A stretch of 64,000 nt of DNA. Origin: Labedaea rhizosphaerae (GTDB lineage Bacteria; Actinomycetota; Actinomycetes; Mycobacteriales; Pseudonocardiaceae). Location: assembly GCF_004362825.1 (NCBI RefSeq), contig NZ_SNXZ01000001.1:806001-870000 (forward strand). The letters are read 5' to 3'. Shown one piece after another: positions 35,937 through 44,542 of this stretch. The number at the start of each line of letters is the position of its first letter. Within the stretch, counting starts at the first letter, position 1. The notes under the pieces were generated by a model. The model had not been told where the DNA came from and searched no databases. It worked only from the letters and a program-made list of their open reading frames with translations. Position numbers and translations under genes: made by a program.

Positions 35937-35962
35937 TGGGGAGAAATCTGGGAGAAACACCT
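35937..35962 (+). promoter_or_regulatory. Candidate integrase arm-type site near attL
   Basis: TGGGGAGAAATCTGGGAGAA plus ACACCT contains two GGGAGAA direct repeats 12 bp apart. A close copy (TGGGGAGAAAATTGGGAGAA plus GACCT) lies at 59425-59449 near attR, in the same orientation. Both are inside the element 70-100 bp from the cores, as expected for arm-binding sites of a tyrosine recombinase. Confidence 0.6.
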
Positions 35963-36204
35963 GCGGCGTTCGGATCGATCTTGGAGGCAACGTCGGCGCA
36001 TCCGAGGGCGTCAGCGCCTCAACGAGACTGGCGACGTCAAGCCGATAACGCCACAATGAAGCCGACCTACCGGATGCAGCTCACCCTCATACTCCCCAGG
36101 CCTTGCTGGCACCACTGGCGCTGGCCTGACAGGCCACACGCGATCGCCCGCCAGAATCTCGCCTCGGGTGCAGAATGGACCGCGACTCAGCAAACACATC
36201 TAGT

Positions 36205-37327
36205 TGTTGCGGGTCATGAGGTTGGTGTCGGCGGGTAGGGCCTGAGACGAGGGGACGGGTCTTCCGGCGGCAGGATGAGAAGTACCACCAACTCGTCCGC
36301 CGACAGGAAGACCCGTCCGTGAGTCACCGTAATGCCCCGTTGTCCATTGAGGGCCGTCGCCGTCTGATCGTCCGCTGTCAGTCCCGCCCGATCGCTCATG
36401 TCGCCGCGGAAATGGGTATCTCCCGGCAGTGCGCATCGAAGTGGGTCAACCGCTGGCGCCGCTTCGGTGAAGCTGGGTTGGCCGACCGGCCCAGCGTGCC
36501 GCACCACCAGCCCACCGCAACCCCCGCGCGGGTGGTGGCACGGATTGAGCGGCTGCGCCGGGACCGCAAGTACTCCGCCCGCCGCATCGCCCACGAACTC
36601 GCCGGCGAGGACACCCAGATCTCGGTGCGCACCGTCAGCCGGCAGCTGGCCCATCTGGGGTTGAACCGTCGTCGGTTCCTCGACCCCACCGGGGAGAACA
36701 ACCGGACACCCCGCAAGATCATCGCCCGCTGGCCCGGGCACATGGTCTATCTCGATGTGAAGAAAGTCGGTGTCACTCCCGACGGCGGCGGCTGGTGGGT
36801 GCACGGCAAGGCCAGCGAACACGCCCGCCAGGTCGCACGCACCAAGATCCGCACCAAGACCAGCGGCACCCGCACCGGCTACACCTACCTGCACACCGCC
36901 ATCGATGGTTTCTCCCGCCTGGCCTACACCGAAGCCCTACCCGACGAAACCGCCCGCACCGCGATCGCGTTCACCCACCGCGCCCGCGCCTTCCTTGCCG
37001 CCCACGGCATCACCCACATCCACCGGATCGTGACCGACAACGGCGCCTGCTACCGCGCCCACGACTTCGCTCACGTCCTGCACGGCGCCCGACACCAACG
37101 CATCACGCCCTACACCCCACGCCACAACGGGAAAGTCGAGCGCTACCACCGCATCCTGGCCGAGGAATTCCTCTACGCCCACACCTGAGACAGCGAACAA
37201 CAACGCTCAGAAGCACTGCACATCTGGAACGTGCACTACAACTACCATCGACCCCACACTGCCGCCGGAAACCAGCCACCAGCAACCCGGCTCCACACCG
37301 CCGTCACCAACGTCATGGCCTCATACA
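36205..37327 (+). mobile_element. IS481-family insertion sequence (1123 bp) with 6-bp target duplication
   Basis: The ends are inverted repeats of about 30 bp: left TGTTGCGGGTCATGAGGTTG (36205 on), right, read inward, TGTATGAGGCCATGACGTTG (from 37327). TCTAGT flanks both sides (36199-36204 and 37328-37333), a target duplication containing CTAG, as known for IS481 (NCTAGN). It lies between attL and the deaminase gene. Confidence 0.9.
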
Positions 37328-37332
37328 TCTAG
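36319..37332 (+). pseudogene. IS481-family transposase, interrupted by in-frame TGA
   Basis: The frame from GTG 36319 encodes an HTH (ISRQCASKWVNRWRRFGEAGL) and a DDE integrase core (VYLDVKKVG, IVTDNGACY, ...RHNGKVERYHRILAEEF). At 37186-37188 a TGA follows LYAHT. The frame continues in register for 48 more codons with the conserved end (YNYHRPHTAAGNQPPATRL), so the TGA very probably replaces a Trp TGG. Without it the protein would be 337 aa, its stop TAG coming from the CTAG target site. The Glu of DDE is retained, but the protein is probably truncated and inactive unless read through. Confidence 0.85.
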
Positions 37333-37480
37333 TGAACGTCCGCCGAATCGACCACAGGGCGGCGACGGCAGCCACCGCCCTGAATCGCCGATTCCACTCC
37401 CCCTATCGTGAGCCCTGACCAGTTCCCGAGAAGTCCAAGCTCCGAAATCCGCATCAGTAGGAAGACAATCTGGCAATCTG

Positions 37481-37906
37481 CTAATGCGGATAGAAGGGCA
37501 TCAGATCCTTCGCATATTTGCTGAGCAGGACCTCGCTCGGGGCGTTAGAAACATGGATCTCGCAAGTCGCTCCGCCGAGTTCGAATATCCAGTCCATGCA
37601 AGCGCCGCATGGCGTGAAATACTCTCGCATACTAGCCACAGCGATGGCAACGGCGACTCCCCCGTCAGCGCCCACCATAGTCGTGAGGGCGTTTACCTCT
37701 GCGTGGATATCGTGGGAGCGGAACCGGTGTTCGACATTACAACCCAGATATACCACACCATTGTCACTAAGAACTGCGGCACCGACTGGCGTCTTTCCGA
37801 TTACGCGTGCGTGCTCGCGCGCCTGCCAGGCCGCGGAAACGAGTTTGGCCAGGTCAAATTCGTGCGTTGATCTGTCCTTGATCGACCCAGTCTCGAAATG
37901 CTTCAA
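37481..37906 (-). CDS. Cytidine-deaminase-like protein, partner of NTPase
   Basis: A 141-aa protein of cytidine-deaminase size. VGAAVLSDNGVVYLGCNVEHRF matches the CDD substrate-binding strand, HAE (residues 68-70) holds a zinc ligand and the catalytic Glu, and PCGAC (99-103) gives the other zinc ligands. Classical CDDs have CAE; here His replaces Cys, as in dCMP-deaminase/APOBEC-type sites. The TTG start at 37906 (GGAAGGG upstream) lies 53 bp inside the NTPase gene, so translation is coupled. It could be a nucleotide-depleting or base-editing effector rather than a housekeeping enzyme; this is inference. A hairpin (37355-37382) may end the transcript. Confidence 0.75.
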   Translation of the reverse strand: MKHFETGSIKDRSTHEFDLAKLVSAAWQAREHARVIGKTPVGAAVLSDNGVVYLGCNVEHRFRSHDIHAEVNALTTMVGADGGVAVAIAVASMREYFTPCGACMDWIFELGGATCEIHVSNAPSEVLLSKYAKDLMPFYPH

Positions 37907-40304
37907 GGCGGCCCTTCCAGCGTTCTCGGTTTATCTCATCAGTCTGCAGTTGATGGGCGCGCTCCAACAGAGGCCAAACTTGAGCGGCCCAGTGCTCTTT
38001 CCAGCCCTCTTGATCTCTATCGTATCGCGTGACCAATGCTACCTGGCCTAAGGCCTCAGGAGGAAGCTGTTCTAAGCGGGCACCTACCTCGGCAAGGATC
38101 GAGCTTGCGCGATCACTACTTGACAAGGCAGCCATTTCAAGCAGAGAGCGGACGGCCCCGTATACGACCCACGGATAGTCGTCGTGGTCGATCGCAAACA
38201 AAAGAAGATCGCTACTGTCGGTGGACGGATGGCAACCGAGAGCATGCACCGCCCGCCAGCGTACTGACCTAGAGATGTCATCTAAGCCATGACGGGCTCC
38301 GCGATAAGCTGATCGCACTAACGCAAGATCTTTCTCGTCCATCGATGACCATCGAATAACCTGAGACGCGGTCCACCCAATAAAAGGATTTGCGTCATCG
38401 AGCAGAAAGATATCGTTTTCGAACAACGGTTGATCCGAGGACCCTATTTTCGTAAAGAGCGTGACCCAGGTATTAAACCATGGTGAGCGGGCCTTCGGCG
38501 CGACCCGCTCAACCTCTTCGACCACGCCTTTGATGCCGACGGAACCGGAGAAGTTGTAGCCTCGGAGTTCATCTAGCTTGGAAGTCCACTCCACAGCGCG
38601 GGTACGAGATCCATGAACTCGATCGAACCGCTTCTCGGCGAGCATTGCAGAAAGGGTTACTAAAAGCTCGTCAGAAATTTCCAAGCCATCGCGAATGGCG
38701 CGGTCGACGCAGCGGATTGTTGCGAACCAGTTCCAGTTGTACAGTGCCGTCAGGTACGCGGTCATCATGGATTCTGATTCGATTTGATCCACAACCATAA
38801 AGATCGCCTCGTAGGTGTTCGCATCGAAGCTGAGCGAATCAAAGGTGCTCGGAACCCAAGAATCCGGACGGTTGTATACGGCTCTGCTACACAGGTAGTC
38901 ATGAAGGAGTTGGTGATAGAACGATGCGGCCCCCTCCTGTGCGGGAATTAGCAGGCCGGACTCCGCCAGCTTCCTGGCCAATTCGCGTCCAGTTTTCTCA
39001 GCCAACGCACTCACATCAAAGTTCAAGCTTCGTTGAGTTTGATATACCGAAAGCGCAAACTCTGCAAGTTGAGTAAGTTCCGATTCCTCAAGTCCCAGAC
39101 GGTTCTTAAACAAACTTCGGATGGCTTCCGTGCTGTTGCGCCATTCCCACTTGCCAGCCGTGACAGCGATCTCCAGGAAAAACGGGGTTCTAAGTAGCTC
39201 ATACCGTGCCTCGGCCGCATTCTCAAGCGAGCCTGCGGCATGCTTTTGGACTTCGGCCCATTCAAGGTCTTGCAGCAAAACCTTAGTCCAATTCGAATCA
39301 ACGTACCTAGCTTCAGACCTATCCGTAATGCAGAGAGACGAGGCTATAGACGATCTGAGGTGTTGCGTTACGACTGATAGAACATGGCCGCTAAGCTCAC
39401 TCGGCAACTCATTAACTCCGTCAAGAAACCAGATTTGCCACAACGGCTGCTGATTGGAGCCTTGGACAACCTTCGCCAAAGAGTCCTCGTTAACTGGCAC
39501 TATTGAGCTCTCGAGAATATCGTCGATAGCAATCGATGAATAAGAATCCGCCGCTGCCGACTTATGCTTCCAGGTCTTCAGATTTAGAAAAACGACAACG
39601 TTGTCCTGGCGTGCCAGAAGAGACATCGCCTCACGTACGACGAGCGCGCTCTTTCCTGCTCCAGCTTTGGAGCAGACGGCGAGCCAGCGGTTATCATCCA
39701 GTAGGTGGCTTAGGGCGATATTTTCTTGGCCGCCTTCTACAACATGATACTTGATCTGAAACTCATATTGGGGCTGGAGCTGTCGAAGCCTCATTGTTAG
39801 TTGCTTGCGATATTGATCTACGCCGCTTGCCCTTGTCGCGTCGATCTTGACCGCGCCTCCGCTGATGAGCTCGATCAGCTCGACCTTGTCGCGTTCTCTC
39901 GCCGCGTCCGACGCTTCGAAAGCTCTCCTCTGCATCTCCGCCATAATTTTCGCTTGCTCTGCCGCTGGCAGGATCCCAGGGAACTCAGCAACGGCTAGCG
40001 TTGCAATTTCTTCGGCCAGGCGGGGATTGAGGCTGTGTCGGCGCGGATCGAGACAAACGAGCACCTCGTCCTTGAGTTCTGCCACAACTCTCATGTCTGG
40101 CTGTATGAGCAGAGTCCATATACGTGGCTGAGCAAAAAGCGCTCTCAGTCTGACGAGTTCGCCTTTCTTAGGCCGGAGATTGGGATCAGGTGGAAGCTTG
40201 TCCACAACACGTTTCAGCAACGTATCAAAGTATGGGACCTCTGGGGCCTTCTTTCGGAGCCATTTGAAGATGCCGAACGCGAATTTTAAAGAAGATAGGT
40301 TCAC
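37854..40304 (-). CDS. NACHT-like STAND NTPase (putative defence sensor)
   Basis: An 816-aa protein from GTG 40304, chosen because AGGAGGGG lies 3 bp upstream (an ATG-free extension to 40433 is unlikely). The N-terminal 190 residues are helical and charged. Walker A is CSKAGAGKSALV (about residues 211-222). Walker B is IWFLDGVNEL (291-300), the LDG..E form of NACHT NTPases. ITDRSEARY follows, a sensor Arg motif. The C-terminal 400 residues form helical repeats (VRWRAVHALGCHP, VVYGAVRSLLEMA are HEAT-like). Its GC content and use of rare AT-rich codons differ from the backbone. It is coupled to the deaminase gene. NACHT proteins in bacteria sense phage; here this is inferred from domains and context. 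Confidence 0.8.
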   Translation of the reverse strand: MNLSSLKFAFGIFKWLRKKAPEVPYFDTLLKRVVDKLPPDPNLRPKKGELVRLRALFAQPRIWTLLIQPDMRVVAELKDEVLVCLDPRRHSLNPRLAEEIATLAVAEFPGILPAAEQAKIMAEMQRRAFEASDAARERDKVELIELISGGAVKIDATRASGVDQYRKQLTMRLRQLQPQYEFQIKYHVVEGGQENIALSHLLDDNRWLAVCSKAGAGKSALVVREAMSLLARQDNVVVFLNLKTWKHKSAAADSYSSIAIDDILESSIVPVNEDSLAKVVQGSNQQPLWQIWFLDGVNELPSELSGHVLSVVTQHLRSSIASSLCITDRSEARYVDSNWTKVLLQDLEWAEVQKHAAGSLENAAEARYELLRTPFFLEIAVTAGKWEWRNSTEAIRSLFKNRLGLEESELTQLAEFALSVYQTQRSLNFDVSALAEKTGRELARKLAESGLLIPAQEGAASFYHQLLHDYLCSRAVYNRPDSWVPSTFDSLSFDANTYEAIFMVVDQIESESMMTAYLTALYNWNWFATIRCVDRAIRDGLEISDELLVTLSAMLAEKRFDRVHGSRTRAVEWTSKLDELRGYNFSGSVGIKGVVEEVERVAPKARSPWFNTWVTLFTKIGSSDQPLFENDIFLLDDANPFIGWTASQVIRWSSMDEKDLALVRSAYRGARHGLDDISRSVRWRAVHALGCHPSTDSSDLLLFAIDHDDYPWVVYGAVRSLLEMAALSSSDRASSILAEVGARLEQLPPEALGQVALVTRYDRDQEGWKEHWAAQVWPLLERAHQLQTDEINRERWKGRLEAFRDWVDQGQINARI

Positions 40305-40509
40305 GATCCCCTCCTGACTCCACGCGCCCTCGCCCCGGTTGCGCATCTGAGAGTCACGCTTTGGTCGATGAGTACTCGCTGAGGGAGGGTCGCAGCATCG
40401 CGGACTGCCGTTACACAGACGATCGTGAGTCACTCAAATGCAGATGGAAGTCTGTCTAACATCTCGGCCAAGCTTGGCGTCGCCGACCTGCCTTGCTTGG
40501 CTCGTTCGC

Positions 40510-40557
40510 CGTCAATCGTACTGACGGTCCTCTGTCGGACTGTCAGTACGATTGACG
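40510..40557. repeat. Perfect 16-bp inverted repeat between NTPase and int genes
   Basis: CGTCAATCGTACTGAC at 40510-40525 is exactly complementary to 40542-40557, with a 16-nt spacer. It lies in the 349-bp gap (40305-40653) upstream of the NTPase gene and downstream of int. No U-tract is present, so an operator or DNA-processing site is as likely as a terminator. No gene is supported in this gap. Confidence 0.7.
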
Positions 40558-40653
40558 CGGTCGGTGGGAAGGTCGTGATCGAGTTGGACACTGACCAACG
40601 CGATGTGTACGTGTGCGCCATCTCAGACGGTGAACTACGTTACTCGATGCTGA

Positions 40654-42171
40654 TCACCTGTCGGCACATGCGCGCAGGAGGCGGCCCAGAACGTTCACTG
40701 GCGAACTTTGGTTCATCGACCAACGGGCATGAAGACTCGCCTCCCACGCCCCTGTCAGGTCGTTTAGCAGCCGTTGCCGCATCCATCGGGTGATGTGGGT
40801 GTAGCGCGCTTGGACCGAGCCATCCTCGTGGCCCAATCGCTCATCCATGAGCTTCGGCGGTGTGCCGCGCTCGGCCATGAACGTCTTGTGTGAGTGCCGC
40901 AATCCGTGCGGAGTGAGACCCTTGGCGATAGGCAGCCAAGACCAGTTCGCCCGGGCATGTGCACCGCGGCCACGAATCGGAACACCGGGCCATGGATCGG
41001 CGAGCAACGGCACCGGACGCGGTTCGGCCGGCGCCTTGGTCGGGTACCAACCCGACACGGCAGGCTGGAACAACCAGGTAGCGAAACCAGTCCGGCGCCA
41101 ATGGGCCGCTCGCTCCCCCACCGCATGACCGCGCACGTAGCCGAGATCGGCTATTGCTGCCTCGACCTTCTCCCGCGTCGCCGAGGGCACAGTCTCGGGA
41201 CGGTTCAGGACGTTGGACACGGTGCCGGTCGACACGTCGGCGCGCCGGGCGACGTCAACCAACTTCGCTCCAGGGGTCGAGGCCGAACGATTCGCCGGCC
41301 GGTGCCCGCTGAACACATACGTTCGCCCGTGGCAGGGGCATGGCTTGGGCTGCGTGCGAGCGATGTGCTCGGAGAGCAGGCGCGACAGCCAATCGGGCGT
41401 GTCGACCGTGCGGTGCGAGTCGTCCTTCGGCGGGCACCGGAGCAGTTCGCCCGTGTCGAGTTCGTAGAGCTGCCACTCGACGCGGATGCTGTTCGGGCGC
41501 ACGTACTCGGTCTCCAGGCCAACCAGCTCGCCCCACCGCATGCCCGTGTACCCCTTCGTCACGACGGCCACGAACTCGTCATCGCGACCCGACAGGAGCG
41601 CGGCGCGCTCGGCGATGAGGAGGATGCCGAGGGCATCAGTGACCTTCTTCTCAGGGCCGCGGTTGCGGGACCGGCCTGCCCGGCGTCCCCTCCCCCGTCG
41701 CCGCGCCGCAGGGTTGCTCGTCAGCAGGCCTTCCTCGACGGCATCCTCCAAGATCAGGTGCAGCGTCGAGCGCCAAGTCTTGATGCTGGACTCGGCGTAG
41801 CCCCGTGCGCGCTCGCCCTTCTCCCAAGCCATGATCCCCGCGGCGCTGATCTCGTGGAGATCCTTGGTTTCAAAGGAAGGCATCAGGTGTTCTTCGATGT
41901 GCCGCTTGTAGTTCTGCATGGTCGACGCGGCGAGGTCCTGCCGCGCGTACCAGTCGCTTGCGTACACACCGAACGCGACCTTGCCGCTTGACGGCACGCG
42001 CCAGATTCCGGTGCGCACCTTCGCCTCGGCGTCATCGGCCGCCTTCTTGGCATCGCGCTTGTTGCTGAACCGGATCGTCGCCCCAGTGGAGTCGGTGACC
42101 GTCCCGTAGCGGCCGGTCTCGATCTTGTAGCGCCCGCGCCAGTAGTTCCCGCGCTTCTCGGCGTATCCCAT
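40654..42171 (-). CDS. int: Tyrosine recombinase (integrase) with internal LacI-type HTH
   Basis: A 505-aa protein from ATG 42171 behind AGGGGGAA. Residues 1-60 are an AP2-like arm-binding domain, and 65-150 a SAM-like core-binding domain. The catalytic domain has Arg in GMRWGELVGLE, HGLRHSHKT (HxxR), LGHEDGSVQ and the Tyr nucleophile in ARYTHI. Between the first Arg and HxxR an additional segment, DVARRADVSTGTVSNVLNRP...IADLGYVRGHAVG, is a complete LacI-family helix-turn-helix. It would integrate/excise at the tRNA-Pro core. Its 3' end is more than 4.7 kb from attL, an unusual distance due to cargo and the IS. Confidence 0.92.
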   Translation of the reverse strand: MGYAEKRGNYWRGRYKIETGRYGTVTDSTGATIRFSNKRDAKKAADDAEAKVRTGIWRVPSSGKVAFGVYASDWYARQDLAASTMQNYKRHIEEHLMPSFETKDLHEISAAGIMAWEKGERARGYAESSIKTWRSTLHLILEDAVEEGLLTSNPAARRRGRGRRAGRSRNRGPEKKVTDALGILLIAERAALLSGRDDEFVAVVTKGYTGMRWGELVGLETEYVRPNSIRVEWQLYELDTGELLRCPPKDDSHRTVDTPDWLSRLLSEHIARTQPKPCPCHGRTYVFSGHRPANRSASTPGAKLVDVARRADVSTGTVSNVLNRPETVPSATREKVEAAIADLGYVRGHAVGERAAHWRRTGFATWLFQPAVSGWYPTKAPAEPRPVPLLADPWPGVPIRGRGAHARANWSWLPIAKGLTPHGLRHSHKTFMAERGTPPKLMDERLGHEDGSVQARYTHITRWMRQRLLNDLTGAWEASLHARWSMNQSSPVNVLGRLLRACADR

Positions 42172-42181
42172 GTCGTTCCCC

Positions 42182-42493
42182 CTATGCGACTTCTGAGTTG
42201 TCGAGACCGGAGCGCGCTCGGCGCGGAGGCTTGGCGCGAAGTTGAGTGACGGACCCGCCTCGGCTTGCTGACCGCCGCCTCGGTGCCGGAGCAGCGGACT
42301 CCGCTGCGTGACCATCGCCAGGACGGCGCTCGAACAAGTTGACGATTTCGGCGATGTGCGACTCCGCGAACAAGTACGCGCCACCGATCCACGCGTACGG
42401 GATGCGACGCTTGCGCGCTTGTTCCTTGATCCACCACTCCGAGCAACGGAGCAGCTTCGCCACCTCGGCCGGCCGGTAGAACTTCTCGTTCAC
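42182..42493 (-). CDS. xis: Excisionase (MerR/BldC-type HTH)
   Basis: A 103-aa protein with FYRPAEVAKLLRCSEWWIKEQARKRRIPYAWIGGAYLFAESHIAEIV, the winged-helix excisionase pattern, and a basic, disordered tail. GTG 42493. The stop is 10 bp before int, and GGTAACC repeats lie just upstream. It should bend attL/attR DNA for excision. Confidence 0.88.
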   Translation of the reverse strand: MNEKFYRPAEVAKLLRCSEWWIKEQARKRRIPYAWIGGAYLFAESHIAEIVNLFERRPGDGHAAESAAPAPRRRSASRGGSVTQLRAKPPRRARSGLDNSEVA

Positions 42494-42513
42494 GCGATCC
42501 CCCTCGGCTCGTC

Positions 42514-42704
42514 GGTAACCTCGGTAACCCCGGTAACTTCGCTGGTCAGGCGGTTACCGACAGGGCTGGGGTTACCGCTGTGTCGGTAACCGGAGGTGGC
42601 TGTCACGCGACCTCCCGAGGTGCGGCGGTTACCGGTGGCTCGGTAACCGGGGCGGCGTCGGTAACCGGCTGAGCTGCAGGGTTACCGCAGTTACCGGGGT
42701 TACC
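42514..42704. repeat. Iteron-like cluster of GGTAACC/GGTTACC heptamers
   Basis: Ten exact copies of GGTAACC or its complement start at 42514, 42523, 42552, 42570, 42585, 42627, 42642, 42660, 42680 and 42698, plus two one-mismatch copies at 42532 and 42689: twelve in 191 bp. They cover the rep-xis gap and the last 100 bp of rep, forcing the Val-Thr-rich Rep C-terminus. Candidate replication origin or binding array for Rep or Xis. Confidence 0.75.
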
Positions 42705-44012
42705 GATCTCGGCGGGCAGGTAGCGGCTCCACGCGTCGGCGAGACCGACTTGGCGGTCGGTGGCGTAGGTCGTGTAGCCCTTGACGGTGGTCCCGTCGTG
42801 CTTGAACGGGACGACCCGCACGCCGTAGCGGCTCAGCTCCTTGGCCATGCGCCGCGCGTCGAGCATCCGACCGTCCAGGTCGCACCACGGCGACTCGTCC
42901 AGCTCCCGCAGCTCGCCGAGCAGCAGCGTGGTCGGGAGCCGATCGGCACCATGACGGCCGTAGATGTCGCGGAGATCGGCGAGCAGTTGCACGCCATGCG
43001 ATCGGACTTGCGAGCCGCCGTTGAGCACGAAGTGCGTGCACGCGGCCCGTGCGGTGTGCGGCCAGTGGTCGCCGGCCGCGTCGGCGAGGGCCAGCAGTGG
43101 TTCCCACACCTCGGCGGATCGGTCGGTCACGCCCTCGGGCATGTCCGGTTCGGCCACGCCCACGGTGTCGGCGACGGACTTCACCCACGCGGCCAGCGCA
43201 TCCCGGACCGGCCGGGACTCGCGCACGACGGTCCGGTAACGGTACGGCTGGACCTGTTGGTCGTTGCGGCGCTTGCGCATGTGGACGGTGATGGCTCGCG
43301 TTGTGATGGTGTCCGGCATGCCGCCCGCGATCCCGGCGAGTGCGGCCGGTGCGAACACGGGGAACCGCTGCACCTTCATCGCCTTGGCGTCACCGACGCA
43401 CCGCGCGACGGACGCACCGTTCTTGTATCCGGCGTTGAGCAGCGCCCGGAGGTCTTCGTTGCCCGCGCCATCAGCCCGGAAGATCGCGTCGACCTCGTCG
43501 AACAGGATCGTCACCGGTCCCTGTGAGACGAGCCGGAACAACGCGGCCGGCGTCGCCGAGACGGTCATCTCCGGCGCGGCGACCAGGTGCGCGGCGACCT
43601 CCAGAACGCGGGTCTTGCCGCTGCCCGGTTCTGGGCTGTCCAGGATCAGCCGCGGGGTGATGTAGAACCGCTCGGCTGCGTGGGTGTGCGCATACCAGAG
43701 CGTCAGCACGGGCACGCAGTGCTCGTCCGGGAACACGTTGAACCGCGCCACGAACGCGGCCACGTCGTCGAGCACTTCGTGTCCCGCCTTGACGACTGCA
43801 CCCTCGGGCGGCTCGCCGAGGAACGTCAACGGCACGGCCGGGCGCTGCTCCGGCAAGTCGGCATCCGGGCGGTGCCCGCCGTCGATCGGGCTCCCTTCGG
43901 TGCGCGCCGCACGCCACGCGGTCTCGCAGGTTTCAGAGCAGAAGTCGTCCGACGGCGACGCACCCAACGGACGCGCGCACTGCTGGCAGATGTGGTCGAA
44001 GTCGTCAGTCAC
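42603..44012 (-). CDS. DUF3631-type ATPase, putative AICE replication protein
   Basis: A 469-aa protein from GTG 44012 overlapping the upstream stop (GTGA). The N-terminal zinc finger is CQQCARPLGASPSDDFCSETC. A helicase-like ATPase follows, with Walker A DSPEPGSGKTR (about 115-125) and Walker B TILFDEVDAIF, then a DUF3631 C-terminal region (EVWEPLLALADAAGDHWPHTAR). DUF3631 proteins are often the replication ATPase of such elements, where pSAM2 uses RepSA. The last 30 residues are encoded by the GGTAACC repeat cluster. Confidence 0.8.
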   Translation of the reverse strand: MTDDFDHICQQCARPLGASPSDDFCSETCETAWRAARTEGSPIDGGHRPDADLPEQRPAVPLTFLGEPPEGAVVKAGHEVLDDVAAFVARFNVFPDEHCVPVLTLWYAHTHAAERFYITPRLILDSPEPGSGKTRVLEVAAHLVAAPEMTVSATPAALFRLVSQGPVTILFDEVDAIFRADGAGNEDLRALLNAGYKNGASVARCVGDAKAMKVQRFPVFAPAALAGIAGGMPDTITTRAITVHMRKRRNDQQVQPYRYRTVVRESRPVRDALAAWVKSVADTVGVAEPDMPEGVTDRSAEVWEPLLALADAAGDHWPHTARAACTHFVLNGGSQVRSHGVQLLADLRDIYGRHGADRLPTTLLLGELRELDESPWCDLDGRMLDARRMAKELSRYGVRVVPFKHDGTTVKGYTTYATDRQVGLADAWSRYLPAEIGNPGNCGNPAAQPVTDAAPVTEPPVTAAPREVA

Positions 44013-44518
44013 GCTGCCACGTCCTCTCGTCGCTGATTGGGTTCCGAACATGCGTGGCAGACCGTCTGCGGATGCACGACCGGCCTGCGGCGGCACGTCA
44101 CGCACGGGAATGTGTTGCGCCGCAACGCCAGTTCGGCATACGTCGGTCGGGCGGAGCGACGGCCGCGGTTCGCGTCGGCGATGGCTGCTGACAGGTCGTG
44201 CGACATCTGCCGTAGCCGAGCCACGGTGAGCCGGTCCGACTCGTCCAGCTCTCGCCGGAGCCGGGATGCGATTGCCGCGGGTGTGCTCTCGTCCAGCCGA
44301 GCGAGTGCCATTGGGATGAGCGCGGCGAGCTTGCGCGGATCGCAATCGGGCAGCGCACGCCACTCCGGGCCGCCGAGCGGAGGAATCGGGCCGTGCCGGG
44401 TGGCGGCGACGACCAGCGGTCGCGCCCACTCGCGGACGGCGGCAGGGTTGGCGTGCCGAGCGTTGAGCCACGCTCGGACAGAACTGATGTCGGTCGGGTC
44501 GGGCAACTGGTTGGACAT
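44009..44518 (-). CDS. Hypothetical AICE protein with C-terminal zinc finger
   Basis: A 169-aa protein. A helical body (SVRAWLNARHANPAAVREWARPL) ends in CVTCRRRPVVHPQTVCHAC, a four-Cys zinc ribbon. It lies upstream of the DUF3631 ATPase and overlaps it. Likely a replication accessory factor by position only; no function recognised. Confidence 0.6.
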   Translation of the reverse strand: MSNQLPDPTDISSVRAWLNARHANPAAVREWARPLVVAATRHGPIPPLGGPEWRALPDCDPRKLAALIPMALARLDESTPAAIASRLRRELDESDRLTVARLRQMSHDLSAAIADANRGRRSARPTYAELALRRNTFPCVTCRRRPVVHPQTVCHACSEPNQRREDVAA

Positions 44519-44542
44519 GAGAGATTCCTTCGAGTCGTGGGA

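Noticed and set aside
37481-40304. RADAR (RdrA/RdrB) system
   Set aside because: The deaminase here is a 141-aa CDD-type protein, not the large adenosine deaminase RdrB, and the NTPase is NACHT-like rather than RdrA-like.
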